From Pogostemon cablin (Eukaryota > Streptophyta > Magnoliopsida > Lamiales > Lamiaceae): a stretch of DNA of 64,000 nt. Positions 21,990-33,416 of the stretch are shown piece by piece. The stretch spans positions 11,532,001-11,596,000 of the forward strand of contig CM042982.1 of assembly GCA_023678885.1 (NCBI GenBank). The letters run 5' to 3'. The notes under the pieces were generated by a model that worked only from the letters and a program-made list of their open reading frames with translations, did not search any database and was not told where the DNA came from. Position 1 is the stretch's first letter. Every line of letters begins with the position of its first letter. The position numbers were made by a program, and so were the translations under genes.

Positions 21990-23917
21990 TTTTATCGGCC
22001 TATAACATACAAGAAACCTTATGCACGTGCAGAGAAGAGTAGGAAGAACCGCCGCAAGAAGACACACAACCCCAAGGGGATTATTGGTGAACACAAGAAA
22101 TGGACCTCTGCAGAAATGGCCTGTTGGCTTTGCTCTTTCGTACTCCCTATCGATTAAGTAGATTTGATACGTCCTGGAACCTTTAAGGTAGCGAGCTTGA
22201 TGGCTGCAGGAAGATCGGTTGGACTTGTCGTTCCAGTCTTGACAGGTATCTATAGAGGCCTGAACAAAATTTCAAATGATCTTAGACCCTCTGAGGTGAA
22301 GTCAACATTTCCCGTAGACTTTGTGTGCACTTGGTTGGCTCATTATTTCAACTCATAATCCGAATCCTCATGAATTGAAGATTTCCCTAATGGTGACATA
22401 TTCAGGTGAGAATGGAGCAAAGTACTTTACTCCAACTAATGCTCTCAAAAAGCTTCAAAACGGAAATAATGCTTTCTTGTTTTATAATATTTGCGGAATA
22501 AAAGATCCAATGGAGTATGCTGACACTGACCAAGCATCTTGGCGTGATTGGGGTTTCTTCATTGCTATTCGTATGAATTATCTTACCTTGCGACAAAATG
22601 GGGAATTTCTCATTAAACCCTACAGCCCACATCGATTTAGCCATCAATTTGGCTTTTATCAAGAAGATACTCCAGGGAGACTGGAAACAGATCTCTGAGA
22701 AACTACTTTAGAGCAAGGGGCTTCAGTTTTGGAGGTGATGTATCTTACACAACTCTCGCTCTAAAGCGACTTTTCCATGTGCCCCCACAAAGTTCAAAAA
22801 CTTCTGCTCATCAGATTATGTTGAATGGTCATCTCAAATTCATAGGACTTATTTTGTAGATCGTGTGGCAGATCTAATTAAAATTATTCCGAGTCATGCC
22901 GTAAAAGAAGAAGTTGACATTATTGGTAATTCAGATAATGCTAAAATTGATGAAGCGGTTGTACCATTAGAGGCCCCGCCCCTTCAGAAGGTGATTATAG
23001 GGACGTCAGGTGTGGTAGAAAAGTGAAAGAGTGGTCTCTCTCATTCAAAAGAGAGTAACACAGACAGAAACAGGAAGAGGACCAAGAGAGGCAAATCTTT
23101 GGTGCATATCCCAACAACTCAAGCCGAGGTTTTCAATCCCCTTTTAATTATGAGTTACATACTTCCATACCTGTAACTATTTTCTAACATCCCCTTTTTT
23201 TTGTAGCATTTGCATGATATATTTAACTCTGATCATGATGAACTTGAGGAAGAAGGATCAGCTCCCGCTGTAGCCCCTAAAGGCTTAGCAGACGATGGCT
23301 TCCCGGATCATGTTTCTCCAATTGTATCTGAATCTCATCCTCTAGTTACTACAATGGAACCTCTAGAAATTATAACATTTAACTTTGATACCGAGATCAT
23401 AGATGCTAGGAAACTAGTTAACATGGAATTGTGGAAACGCTTTCAAGATAAACTGAAGAGGACTCCTGTCAGCTCCTTATCTTCCATGAGAAATGAGGGA
23501 CTTAAAATGGTGAATAACTTTAAGAGTGCTCCAGAGATTGAGGGATCTACTTTAGAAGCATCATTTAATTTCTTATTTTCTAAAGCTGATGCGTATGATG
23601 CCATAAAGATAAAACTTGCCGATGAGCTATCCAAGAGAGAAGTCAATAAGCGTCTGACCAATGCAAGGAAGCGTGCTCATGACTTCAAATGCAAAGAAGC
23701 TACAGATATCAAGCAACTGCAAGAATCTGAAACTAGGTTGAAGCAGATTGCGGAAGAAATTGAGACCCTGTTGAAGGAGAAGGAAACAGTATCTCAAATG
23801 GTTGAACGTCTTCGCGAGTCCATTCAAAGTGCAAAGCTTAGATCCCAAACTGCTGCCAGGGACATCGGTGTGCTAAAGAAAACACCCATCCTAGAAGTTC
23901 CATTGCTGATGAATTAA
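21990..23917 (+). pseudogene. Antisense plant-mobile-domain (PMD) ORF carried by the Tat element, one intron
   Basis: Runs opposite to gag-pol. It begins with a basic segment (KKPYARAEKSRKNRRKKTH), then EMACWLCSFVLPI, IRPGTFKVASLMAAG, LVVPVLTGIYRGLNKIS, FVCTWLAHYF, then RFSHQFGFYQ and DYVEWSSQIHRTYF. These are blocks of the plant mobile domain (aminotransferase-like / PP7-long-form-like proteins). A clean 78-bp intron (23129-23206, GCCGAG/gttttc...ttttgtag/CATTTG) joins this to a 3' exon coding an acidic and then coiled-coil-rich tail (residues rich in E, K, L, Q; 23207-23917). Breaks: TAA at 22155-22157, a frameshift near 22353, TGA at 22696-22698, another shift near 22790, and TGA at 23023-23025. 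Antisense PMD ORFs are known as extra genes of Tat elements; their function is unknown. Confidence 0.8.
23129..23206 (+). other. Intron in the antisense PMD ORF
   Basis: 78 bp, GT-AG, with a long pyrimidine run (cccctttttttttgtag) before the acceptor. Removing it fuses ...IPTTQAE to HLHDIFNSDHDE in one frame. Unspliced, the frame stops within the intron. Its position and phase support an RNA that is transcribed from the plus strand. Confidence 0.7.
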
Positions 23918-24429
23918 GGAGTGTTACACAAGCTTTGAAAGCCGCTTGAGAGGAGCTATCCGTTATGAATATTTTTCATTAACTTGTATTGAAACCATTC
24001 AATTCAATGTCTCTTTTTCTTCTGAACAATAATAACATTATCAATAAAGTTCATCTTCTTCCTTACTTCTTCAACTTTGCATTTGTAGTTTGCTTTACTG
24101 CATTTTGATTTTTTTTATTTCATACTTTAATTTACTTCTTGTTTCACAAACTTGATGCGAACAAACCAAAACATGACTGAACTTAACAAAATGTTAAGCT
24201 GCCTACGTATCTCTTTAAAGATAATCAAGTCATAACGTAGTTCAGAGAAACATGGTTTTGATTCGGGGGTGTAGTGCACAGTTTATACTCATGCGGTCCA
24301 GAAGTGTATTGTACACAATTTATACTCGTGCGGACCAGAAGTTTGTCATACACAGTTTATACTCATGCGGACCAGGAGTAACATGCAGTTTAGGCTTGTA
24401 CGTCAAGGAGTGTGCATCTTTGTATTTAT
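23918..24429. repeat. Spacer with a 35-40-bp tandem repeat between the PMD ORF and integrase
   Basis: At about 24270-24385 a unit reading cacagtttatactcatgcgg(a/t)ccagaagt occurs three to four times with small changes. Upstream, at 23990-24130, the T-rich sequence contains AATAA-type words that could end the plus-strand PMD transcript. No other coding signal. Confidence 0.6.
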
Positions 24430-25510
24430 TTATGCGTAGCAGCATTTCAAGAATTTTCTATTTATGGGGCAAATATTCACGCCATCTTCCGAGATCAGTT
24501 TGTAGGCGCCATTTGTGTAGACTTCTTTCATAACATTAGGGCCATCCCATTTGGGTAGAAATTTATTCCCAACTTGATATGTGATCACAATAGGCCTCCT
24601 CACGACAAGTACCAAGTCGCCAACTTGAAAAGAACGTACTTTCACCCTTTTGTTGAACGTTCTGGATAGGCGAGATTGATAGTACTCGAGTCTTTGTTGT
24701 GCCTCTAGTCTCTTCTCATCTAATGCCTCTAACTCTTGAAGGCGCAACTTTGCATTTTTCTCTTCGGTTAAGCATTCTTGCATGGCCATCCTCAAAGATA
24801 GGATCTGCTTTTTGAGAGGTACCACAGCTTCAACACCATAAACCAAAGAATACGGAGTAGCCTGAGTCGGCGTTCTATAGGTGGTGTGGTACTCCCATAA
24901 AGCTTCGTTTATTCTTTCGTGCCAATCCCATTTCGACTTGAAGACAACTTTCTTTAACAAAATGCACAAGGTTTTGTTGAATGCTTTGGCTAGACCATTA
25001 GCAGATGCGTTATACATTGACGACTTCCTTTGTTTGAAGTCGAACTTCTCGCACAACTTATCGATCCAACTGTTGCTGAATGGATTCCCATTATCTGTGA
25101 TGATGTAGCGAGGAACACCATATCTATAAATGATGTTGATTCGAAGGAAATCAACAACATTTTCTTTCTTCACTTCCCTTAAAGGCACAACTTCGGCCCA
25201 TTTGGAAAAGTAATCGGTGGCAGCAAGGATGTAGAGATGGCCACCAGAAGATTTTGTAAGAGACTCCACCACATCTAATCCCCACGCATCAAAAGGCTAT
25301 GAAGCGACCATTGGGTGCAGAGGCTCCGGAGGTTGATGGATCAAATTCCCATGGAACTAGCAAGCTTGACATTTTGTGCATACTCCATGCAATCTTTTAC
25401 CATTGTGTTCCAATAGTAACCCATTCTCTTGATTCTGAAATGCAACCTCGGCTTAGACTGATGGGCGCCGCAAAATTCTAGAATGAGCTTCTTCTATTAC
25501 TTGAGTAGCT
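24430..25510 (-). pseudogene. Tat integrase (broken)
   Basis: An open stretch from 25272 to 24430 carries the integrase core: AATDYFSKWAEVVPL (first Asp), YIITDNGNPFSN (second Asp), SANGLAKAFNKTL, then the C-terminal GDLVLVVRRPI...LPKWDGPNVMKEV. The catalytic glutamate expected in NGLAEAFN is a lysine (codon at 24987-24985, AAA), which would abolish strand transfer. Just upstream TAG at 25299-25297 replaces the usual Trp of the ASWPFEAWG motif. The zinc-binding region (about 25300-25500) is readable only in pieces. Normally this enzyme inserts element cDNA in the nucleus. The family call is certain; activity is excluded by these lesions. Confidence 0.9.
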
Positions 25511-25571
25511 TCTTCTTTACTCAGACATCTCAAGAAAACTCCATCAAAAGATTTTCTATAAAGTGTCCCTT

Positions 25572-26600
25572 TTAAATAGATGAAATGAGTGGTTGGCGCC
25601 AATCCTCTTCTTCAATTTCGAAGACTTCCACCACATGATTTTCAACTTCTTCATAATCATCATCCTCGAAGATTAGTGGTACAACCCAACTTTTACACAT
25701 CGGGATTTGAATTTGCGTCTGTGGCATAGCTATAGTTGATGCTAGCTTAGCAAGGGTGTCAACTTGCTTATTCTCTCTTCTAGACAAATGTTCGATATCA
25801 ACATCACCAAGCCAACCCATCAGCTTTTGAGCATACTTGTTGTATGGGAGCAACTCAGGCTTCCTTACTTCATATACTCCAAGTAGTTGGTTTATCACAA
25901 GCAGCGAATCACCATACACCCTAAGGTGTAATTGCTTTATATCGACGGCCATCTCTAAACCAAGTATGAGTGCTTGATACTCAGCCACATTGTTAGAGCA
26001 ATTTTCTGTTAAGAAAAATGAATATGGTAGAATTTCACCACTGGATGTTACAAACATGACTCTATCACCGGCTCATTCTCTATGAGATGCTCCGTCCAAG
26101 TACATTTTCCAAGGAGAAGCTACCTCCACAGGGAAAACATCTTCATCAGGGAGTTCATCAGATAATTCCCATTCAGCAGGCATTGGATGATCAGCTAAAA
26201 ACTCTGCCAACACTTGTCCCTTTACGGCCTTTTGAGGGACGTATACAATCTCAAACTGTTGGAGTTGGAGATACCACCTTGCAAGCTGATCAGAGAGTAC
26301 TGGCTTTGACATGACAAACTTTAGTGGGTTGGCTTTCGAGACTAGCCGAACTGTATGAGCTTGGAAGTAATGTTTCAACTTCTGAATCACGAAGATAATG
26401 GCTAAACAAATCTTCTCAATTGGTGAATATTTCAAATCGTTTGGAGTCATGGTTCTACTCACATAGTAAAGGGCAGTTTCTTTGCCATCATCATTCTCTT
26501 GTGCAAGTAAAGCTCCAACAGAACGCTCTTGAGCAGCTAGGTAAAGAATTAATGGAAGTCCGGGTATTGGTGCACACAACACTGGTGCTTCATCAAGTAT
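25572..26600 (-). pseudogene. Tat RNase H followed by second, archaeal-type RNase H (broken)
   Basis: 26582-26073 carries the gypsy RNase H (LYLAAQERSVGALLAQE, YYVSRTM, YSPIEKICLAIIF, DHPMPAEW). It runs directly into the start of the second RNase H (KMYLDGASHRE), where TGA at 26075-26073 replaces a Gly codon. The frame continues at 26057 with LPYSFFLTENCSNNVAEYQALILGLEMA and VYGDSLLVINQL, preserving the acidic residues D, E and D. A second, plant aRNH-like domain between RNase H and integrase is diagnostic of Tat elements. An acidic linker (FEDDDYEEVENHVVEVF) follows. Confidence 0.88.
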
Positions 26601-27426
26601 TCCTTAATGCTATTGAAAGCATTATTACAAGCTTCATCCCATTCAAATACGCTACCTTTCTTCATGAGATGACTAAACAGTTGGCATCGACCAGCCAAGT
26701 TTGATATGAATCTTCTCAAGTATGCCAACTTTCCTTGCAAACTCTTGAGCTCATATATATATTTCGAGGCATATGCATCTTCATGATTGCATCAATCTTT
26801 GTTTTCTCAATCTCGATTCCTCGACGACGAACAATAAATCCAAGAAATTTTCTGGATGTAACTCCAAATGAACACTTGAGTGGATTCATCTTGAGATGAT
26901 GTTCTCTTAACCGCTTAAACACCCGTCTTAGATCATGGAGATGATCTTTCTTTTTCTTTGATTTCACCACAATATCATCGACATAACTTTCGACAATTTT
27001 GTGGAGCATATCATCAAATATCTTTTGCATGGCTCGTTGATAAGTGGTACCAGCATTCTTCAAGCCAAATGGCATGACATTGTAGCAATATATTCCTTTC
27101 GGAGTACGAAAGGCTGTCTTCTCTTGATCCTCAGGAGCCAGACCAATTTGATTGTAGCCAGATGAGTCATCCATAAATGAAAGGACCTCATGCCCCATCG
27201 TTGCATCAATCATGAGTTTAGTAATTGGCAATGGAAAGTCATCCTTCGGACATGCCATGTTTAAATCTCGGAAATCAACACATACTCTGAGTTGCCCATT
27301 TTTCTTTCTTATCGGAAAAATGTTAGAAATCCATGTAGGATACTTGACTTCTCTGATCTTTTCTGCTTCAAGAAGCTTATTAACTTCATCCTCAATCAAC
27401 AGAATCAATTCTGGTCAAAATAGTCG
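26549..27426 (-). pseudogene. Tat reverse transcriptase (broken)
   Basis: Open from 27408 to 26716 with the RT blocks LRVCVDFRDLNMACPKDDFPLP, SFMDDSSGYNQI, FRTPKGIYCYNVMPFGLKNA and the catalytic YVDD (26985-26974). Two stops at about 27414-27423 (TGA/TAA region before PELI) separate it from the upstream linker. Near 26752-26761 the minus-strand word cgaaatatatatatgagc has one AT dinucleotide too many. This shifts the frame from ...RNIY(ELKSLQGK) and moves the RT thumb into the frame of 26740-26549. The enzyme would copy element RNA into cDNA. Confidence 0.9.
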
Positions 27427-28704
27427 TTACATTTGTTTAACCGGTCGAGTTCCCTTCTTGATTGACAGGTGATGCACTGCGATCTTCGAATCTAGACCTG
27501 GCATTTCTTTATGCGACCATGCGAAGACATCTCTGAATTCCCGTAAAAGGCTGATATATTGTTCTTCTTCCTCAACACTTAGCATGGCACTTATGTAGGT
27601 AGGACGTGGGTCGCTTTTGTCACCTAAGTTGATTTCTTTCAACTCATCAACAGTGGCTTTCACGCCCTCCTCAAATTGTGGAGGGGCATCCTCGGCATCC
27701 ACTTCCTCCGATTGAGAATCCTCAAGAGCAGTGATATGGTTGGTGGAAGCTACACTTTCTTTATCATCATCATTATCTTTTTTAGTAAAGACAATTGTCT
27801 GTATCTTGGCCTTTAACACTCTTCCACATGAGACTGTCAAGATATTTCTCCTCTTCATGCGAAAAGGGATTCGACTTCGGAGTTTTGGTAAGCTAGGAGA
27901 CTTGAAATTACTTTTCTTCCCACACTTGTTCTTTTAACACCGTCTTCGAAGACAGAGCTTTTCTTGATTTTCCTTCCTCCTTCATCAAATATGTCTTCTG
28001 TGGACGAAGCTTCTCCCTTTGTGATATAATTTGCATTTGCTCTTCTAATTGCTATGCGGACTAGCTTTTTAGGGACATATCCCAAACCTAGCTTAGCATT
28101 CTTGACAGTGTGGCCAATATTTTTCAACATTTTCTGAGTAGCATTGAGCCCATCTTCAGATGGGTTGATAGTCTCTTGAGGCAACTTGATTGTCATCGGT
28201 TTCTCCTTTGGTTCATAACCAACCTTCTTAAGGAGTTTGAAAGCTTGTGGCCATATGACTTGGCTATTTCTGTTTCAAATACTTCACCGTGTTCGGTCTT
28301 TGCTCCTTCAACAAGACGTACGAATCCTTTGAGTGGAGAAAAAGAAGTCTTACCTTCATCAATTTTTGTTAAAGGTAACGTCAACTCTTCCAAGGCCTCA
28401 AACTTCTCTTTGTTCTTCTTGAGAGCAGTGGATGATGTGCCACCTTCATCATTTACTTGTTTACTGCCCCCATCATTTTGTGTTGGGGCTTCTTCACGCT
28501 TCACTTCCTTTGTATTCTTGAAGAAATACTTATCATCTGCAAAGTAAGCTTCAGCTTCAGTAAACGGCTTATCATCATCGAACACCCTTTTCACGTTGTT
28601 GCCTTCGCTGTATTTGAAGCACTGGTGTAATGTAGAAGGGATAACGCCATTCTCATGCAGCCATGGACGCCCCAGGAGCATGTTGTATGAAGTTTTTGCA
28701 TCGA
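27427..28704 (-). pseudogene. Tat protease-RT linker region (broken)
   Basis: After the nested element the protease end resumes (AKTSYNMLLGRPWLHENGV, from 28704). An acidic and lysine-rich linker follows in three frames: 28681-28193, 28196-27855 and 27858-27427. Frameshifts lie near 28240 and 27857. The last piece contains SVEEEEQYISLLREFRDVFAWSHKEMPGLD, the usual lead-in to gypsy RT. Confidence 0.85.
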
Positions 28705-30230
28705 TGATTGGTCATTTGTAGTAGGGATGACAAATTAAAACAATTTATCGAACCACAAGGAGAAAGGTACTAGGGTCTAAGCGATCTCGTGTTCATCATA
28801 GTGTTATAGAGATGATCATAAAGGGATATGATTAATCAAGAAATGACAATTAAACAATAAAATGATAAGATAAACGATGAGATAGATGAATGGAGGATGG
28901 ATGAACGAGCCAAGTAGATAGAGAATGAGACTAGCAATACTTAAAGTATGAAAAATCTAGGTATCATGCAACGAATTTATATATGTCATGGATTATTAAC
29001 TAAGGGTCAACACGAATTCCACCTAAACTCCCTCTCGAGATGGATAGGATGTAGATCCTTTACAAGGTCTCAAAAAGGCTCTAAGGTTGGTTCTCAATCA
29101 AACAATTCTAACTATGTACTAAGTTCAATTAGAGAGTCACTTCACACGATCAATTGACCACTCGATCTAACAAATCACATGTTCTATCAGAGGGTTCTAA
29201 ATTCCAAAGGATTTCTCAATCTCTCTAAAACTTATAATGCACATGAAGTGTATGATGAAATGATTCGATGAACTATTCTAAACATATAATTGATTTCTCA
29301 ATCTAATCACATGCCCATGACAATTAATCACACAAATCAACAATACAAATCAAGCAATTAACAATCAATGATAGAAAATTAACAAATCCAATCAACATAT
29401 GAATTCAATTGTAAAATACCCAAAATTATCCAACACAATACATGTTGCTAATCTCACAAGGGAGATTAGCCTCTTATATTCATAAGAAAATTAACATAGA
29501 CATTAAAATCCTTATAAAACATGATAAACAATAAGGTTTCAATACAAAGTTTGGATGAAAACTCCCTTGGATGTCTCCAATGGTGATCTTCTTATTTCCC
29601 TTGCAATTCACCTTTCTTCCTTTCTTCTCTAACTACTTGGATGAAGGATTTAATGGTGGGATGATGATAGATGGGATGGATGAAGAATGGATGATGATGA
29701 AGGTGTAAAATAGAGGAAATGGTGTGTGAGGTAGGTGTAGAGATGAAAACCCTCGACCAAACTGATCAAATATTAAAGTATTGGGTATTTATACCCCTTG
29801 GAAAGCTTCTAGAAGGGTTCTGATATGTTTCTGATGCTGCAGCAACACGACTCATGTGCTGCAATACGGCCACAGGGTGGCCGTGTAGGAGTTTTTGATG
29901 TCAGAAAATGGCCAAGGCTTACAGGACCGAGTTGCGCAACATGGGTCGTGTGCTGCAACACGGCCGGCCGTGTTGGTGCAATCCCTGTTTTTATAATTTT
30001 GTTTCGGCTCGTTCTTCCTCGTTTCAACTCCGAATTGATATTTGTTTTTTCCTACGTCTTCCTTTTTGCGTCTAGAATCTATTTTTGCCTGAAAATCATA
30101 CGTTTAAGCTTATTCACACACATCTCCATAAAAATACATAACTCCACCAAATAGCACATAAATACGGATAAAAATATACGAAAACACACATAAAAAGATA
30201 CTAAAATATAGGTGAAAATATCACTCATCA
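28705..30230 (-). repeat. 3' LTR of the nested element
   Basis: TG...CA on the minus strand. Minus-strand TATA box TATAAATA at 29793-29786. Contains a perfect 20-bp palindrome centred on ggccggcc (29956-29975) in a locally GC-rich part near the transcription start. Confidence 0.92.
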
Positions 30231-32301
30231 CACCCCCAAACTTAAAGTGTTGTTCGTCCCCGAACAACGAAAATGATAAACCAAGAGGAGTGATTTTCAC
30301 CTAGGAAAAGATTAAATGAACACAAGTAATAACACATCAATAGTAATAAGAACTACAAATCATGCTAAGTCATCCTACAATATTTGATTCATGACATGAA
30401 AAAAATATTAACAAGTTCAATCAAAGAGAATAAAGTGTAATATAGTCCCTTTTTAGTCCAAGCCTTACATAGATTATCAATTTCACTCAACACTCTGTGA
30501 AGGTAAGGTAAATCAACACTCATTAAACGATTGGCTCGACTTGCTATAAGCTTGCTCGTGGACTATATTCACAAACCACCAAAGTTTTAATCAATGATCA
30601 AAAAGGTCTTTAATTAGGATGTAATGATAGGCACTTTGGTAGGGTAGGTAGAATATGGATATTAGTGACTAAACAAGTGCAAGTAATCGAAGAGATGACC
30701 AATTTCTCCAACTTCTCCACTTTTCTTTCTTCCTTTCTTGTCTTTAATGTTCACAAGCCCTAATCATCAACTTTCCTTAGATTTTTTAGCTTCTTTTGAT
30801 TCATGCTTCCTTATTTGGGCTATTAAGTACTTGAGCATATTGTTGTTGCTTTGCTCATTTTCTTGTTTTGAGGTTACATGTCCATTCTTATTCGTGCTCT
30901 TTTCATCCTTTTTCTTGCTTGTTACCATTTTCTTTCTTTTCTTACACAATTCTCATCAAACCTTTCTAGCTACTATCTCCTCAATCACCCACACAAAGGG
31001 TATATATATAAGGCTTAAGTGGGTAATCATGGTTTGTAATGTGCTAAATTCACAAGAAATAGGCTTGAAGGCTCAAAGTGGTTGACTAGGGATGATGTTC
31101 GTGGTAGGAAAATATATGGCAATGACTATAATAACAAGGATGGCCTTAGATCATGTTATTAACCTCTACTAATCGGGTTCATTCCTATAGTCCTTGAGCA
31201 AGTTCTAGCTTATCAAACGCAATCGATCCACTCATGAAGAAATACCATGTATGCACGGTTGAGGCTCCAACGCTCACAAGCTTATGCTAGGACCTTAAAG
31301 ACTTATTACACCACATTCATCTCAAAATTGAACAAGTTAAATAAAACGTGTCGCAATTCGAAAGTGTAGAGATTCTTAATCATAATTTGTCATCACTTAT
31401 CACAACAACATGTCATTACTCACATCCAAAAATGACTGACAACATCCCAAAAACAAACCACCAAACAATCCTAGACAAAAATAAGAAAATACACAAAATA
31501 GAAAATAAGGACTCAACAATCAAGAAACAAAACAAAAGCACATAACATGCAAAAACAAAAATTACCATCATTAATAATAAAGCATACATTCTATATCATC
31601 CATGATCAAGTAAGCTCACAACATCCCCACCCTTGATTGAAAAGTAAACCTCCCAAAAACATAATACATGAAGCAGCATGCTAATCACAACAATCAAAAT
31701 TAAATCAAATTATGCTAAACATATAGAAGTGGTAGAGTATAGAGTGAACTCCCTCAATAGGCATTTTGTAGTGGAAGTTGTTAGCTCCGAGCTCAATTCT
31801 TGCTTCCAATACCCTTTATACATGCTCAAAAACTTACCAAAACCATTAGCTCAACAATATCATTAAAAAATAAGGAATATCATGTACTTCAACACAACCA
31901 AACGTACCAAAATCATACCAATACTCACGAGAAAAAATTTAAATTAGCCCAAAAATACGAAAAGTATATGCCATCAAAACAAAGTATGCCACACCACGCC
32001 ATATCCCCCCAAACTTAATTTGAAATAAGAGTTTCGAGTTAAGTTTGCAAAAAGTGGTGTGACTTACCTATACAATTCAAATCAAGCACTTTTCGTATCT
32101 CCAATATGCATCTTCCTCACGAGCACAATCAACCTACAAACCAAAATTGCGAAAACAATATCAAATCCACATTCCTTATTGAAAGCATTAAATAAAGCAA
32201 TAAAGATAATGATGAATTGCCTCCCATCTAGCGCTAAGTTTAACGTCTTCAAGTCAGACGGGATATGGAGAACTCATCGGAATGGCCACGGATATCTTTC
32301 T
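30231..32301. other. Interior of the nested element, 3' half, non-coding
   Basis: Starts with the polypurine tract (complement of caccccc aaacttaaag, 30231-30247). The rest is AT-rich without domain-bearing frames. A plus-strand hydrophobic frame at 30738-31085 is the complement of a Lys-rich minus-strand stretch and is not called. Confidence 0.6.
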
Positions 32302-33178
32302 TCAACTCTTCTTCAACTCTTCTTCCTCCAACTCTTCTTCAACTTTACTCTCCTCTTCAATTTCTTCAACTTGTTGAAAATTGGTCAAAGCATTTACAAT
32401 TTGGCTTACTTGATACTCCAAATCTTCTAACCTCTTCTCAGGTGCATCATTTCTTTTCTTCCACTCTTCAAAGCTTGCTTCATTCATCTCAATCAAGACT
32501 TCTAAAGGTGATTTTTCTTCCTCAACTTGTTGAAAGTTTCCTCCCTCTTGGATGTCAAAATTCCATCCTTGAATTGGTGGATAATTCCAATGAAAACTTC
32601 CCTCATAGTTATCTTAAAATTTTTCTTAGAAATCATCCACTTCCATGAAAGAAGTTTCTCCTACTTGATGGGTAGGCATCTTCCATTCTTCTTGCTCTAT
32701 AGGGCTAGGAATCGACACACCTTGCACATTTTGAGCACCCCCAAACTTGAATTAAGCAAAACTTGACTATAAGCACCTTGATTCATCATCCTTTTTTGTC
32801 TTGTCAATTCCAAGGTAGCGGGTGTAATTATCTCGGAGGATTCATTACAAAGAAAACTTGATTGAGAATTTTGGCCTTCATCACTTCCTTGAGCACATCT
32901 TCTATATAAGTTCAACAAGGCATAATTTTGAAACGGAGGATTGGTGTTGGGATTTGGTGAAGAATAAGCACATGCTTGATAAGGGTGGATTGTATTTGCA
33001 TTGTAAGCTTGTTCCATTCTCCATTTCTTCCTTGATTGTAGTATTGAGAGCTATCTTGTTCCATTTGAAAATTGTAGTCATAGTTGCTCTCATTCATGTA
33101 GCCTCTTGATTGTGGATGTGGAATCCTTGCACTTTGATTCCCAAAAATATCATTCAAGTATTGGTTCCAACCTTTCAT
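32302..33178 (-). pseudogene. Q/N-rich, coiled-coil gag-like remnant of the nested element
   Basis: Minus-strand pieces at 33178-32912, 33017-32697 and 32496-32302 appear to be one former frame with shifts near 33010 and stops between 32697 and 32500. The first part is rich in Asn, Gln, Tyr and Ser (FGNQSARIPHPQSRGYMN, DYNFQMEQDSSQYYNQGRN). The last part is a strongly charged coiled coil (EKRLEDLEYQVSQIVNALTN, then an E/K tail). No zinc knuckle or protease is present. The composition recalls the C-terminal part of Athila-type gag, but I cannot assign it firmly. Confidence 0.45.
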
Positions 33179-33395
33179 TTAAATGCTCTTCTTAAGGCTT
33201 ACTACAATTCTTCTTCAAACTTGCTATTTTTGGCTTTCATCCACCTTCTTCATCTCTCAATGTAGTTTCCAAGTACCTATCAAAATGAAAAAGTGAGATA
33301 AAAAAATTTTCCAAAATAAATAATAAAAAGCAATAAAAATATCTCTAGTAATACCAATCGAAACACTCATTCGTTAAACCTCTAGTGACCATTAC

Positions 33396-33414
33396 CTCCC
33401 CAGCAACGGTGCCA
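33396..33414 (-). promoter_or_regulatory. Primer-binding site of the nested element
   Basis: On the minus strand, two bases after the 5' LTR end (AATCA), the sequence is aatggcaccgttgctgggg, the standard form of the tggcgccgttgccgggga primer-binding sites of Athila-like gypsy elements. Confidence 0.75.
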
Positions 33415-33416
33415 TT

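Noticed and set aside
22164..23917. Plant-mobile-domain and coiled-coil frames as a free-standing host gene
   Set aside because: They lie between the integrase and 3' LTR of a bounded Tat element with target duplication, where antisense PMD ORFs are known, and they carry several lesions.
30738..31085. 115-codon hydrophobic plus-strand frame (many Phe, Leu, Ser)
   Set aside because: It is the complement of a Lys/Asn-rich AT-biased stretch inside the nested LTR element. The hydrophobic look follows from T-rich codons and no family was recognised.
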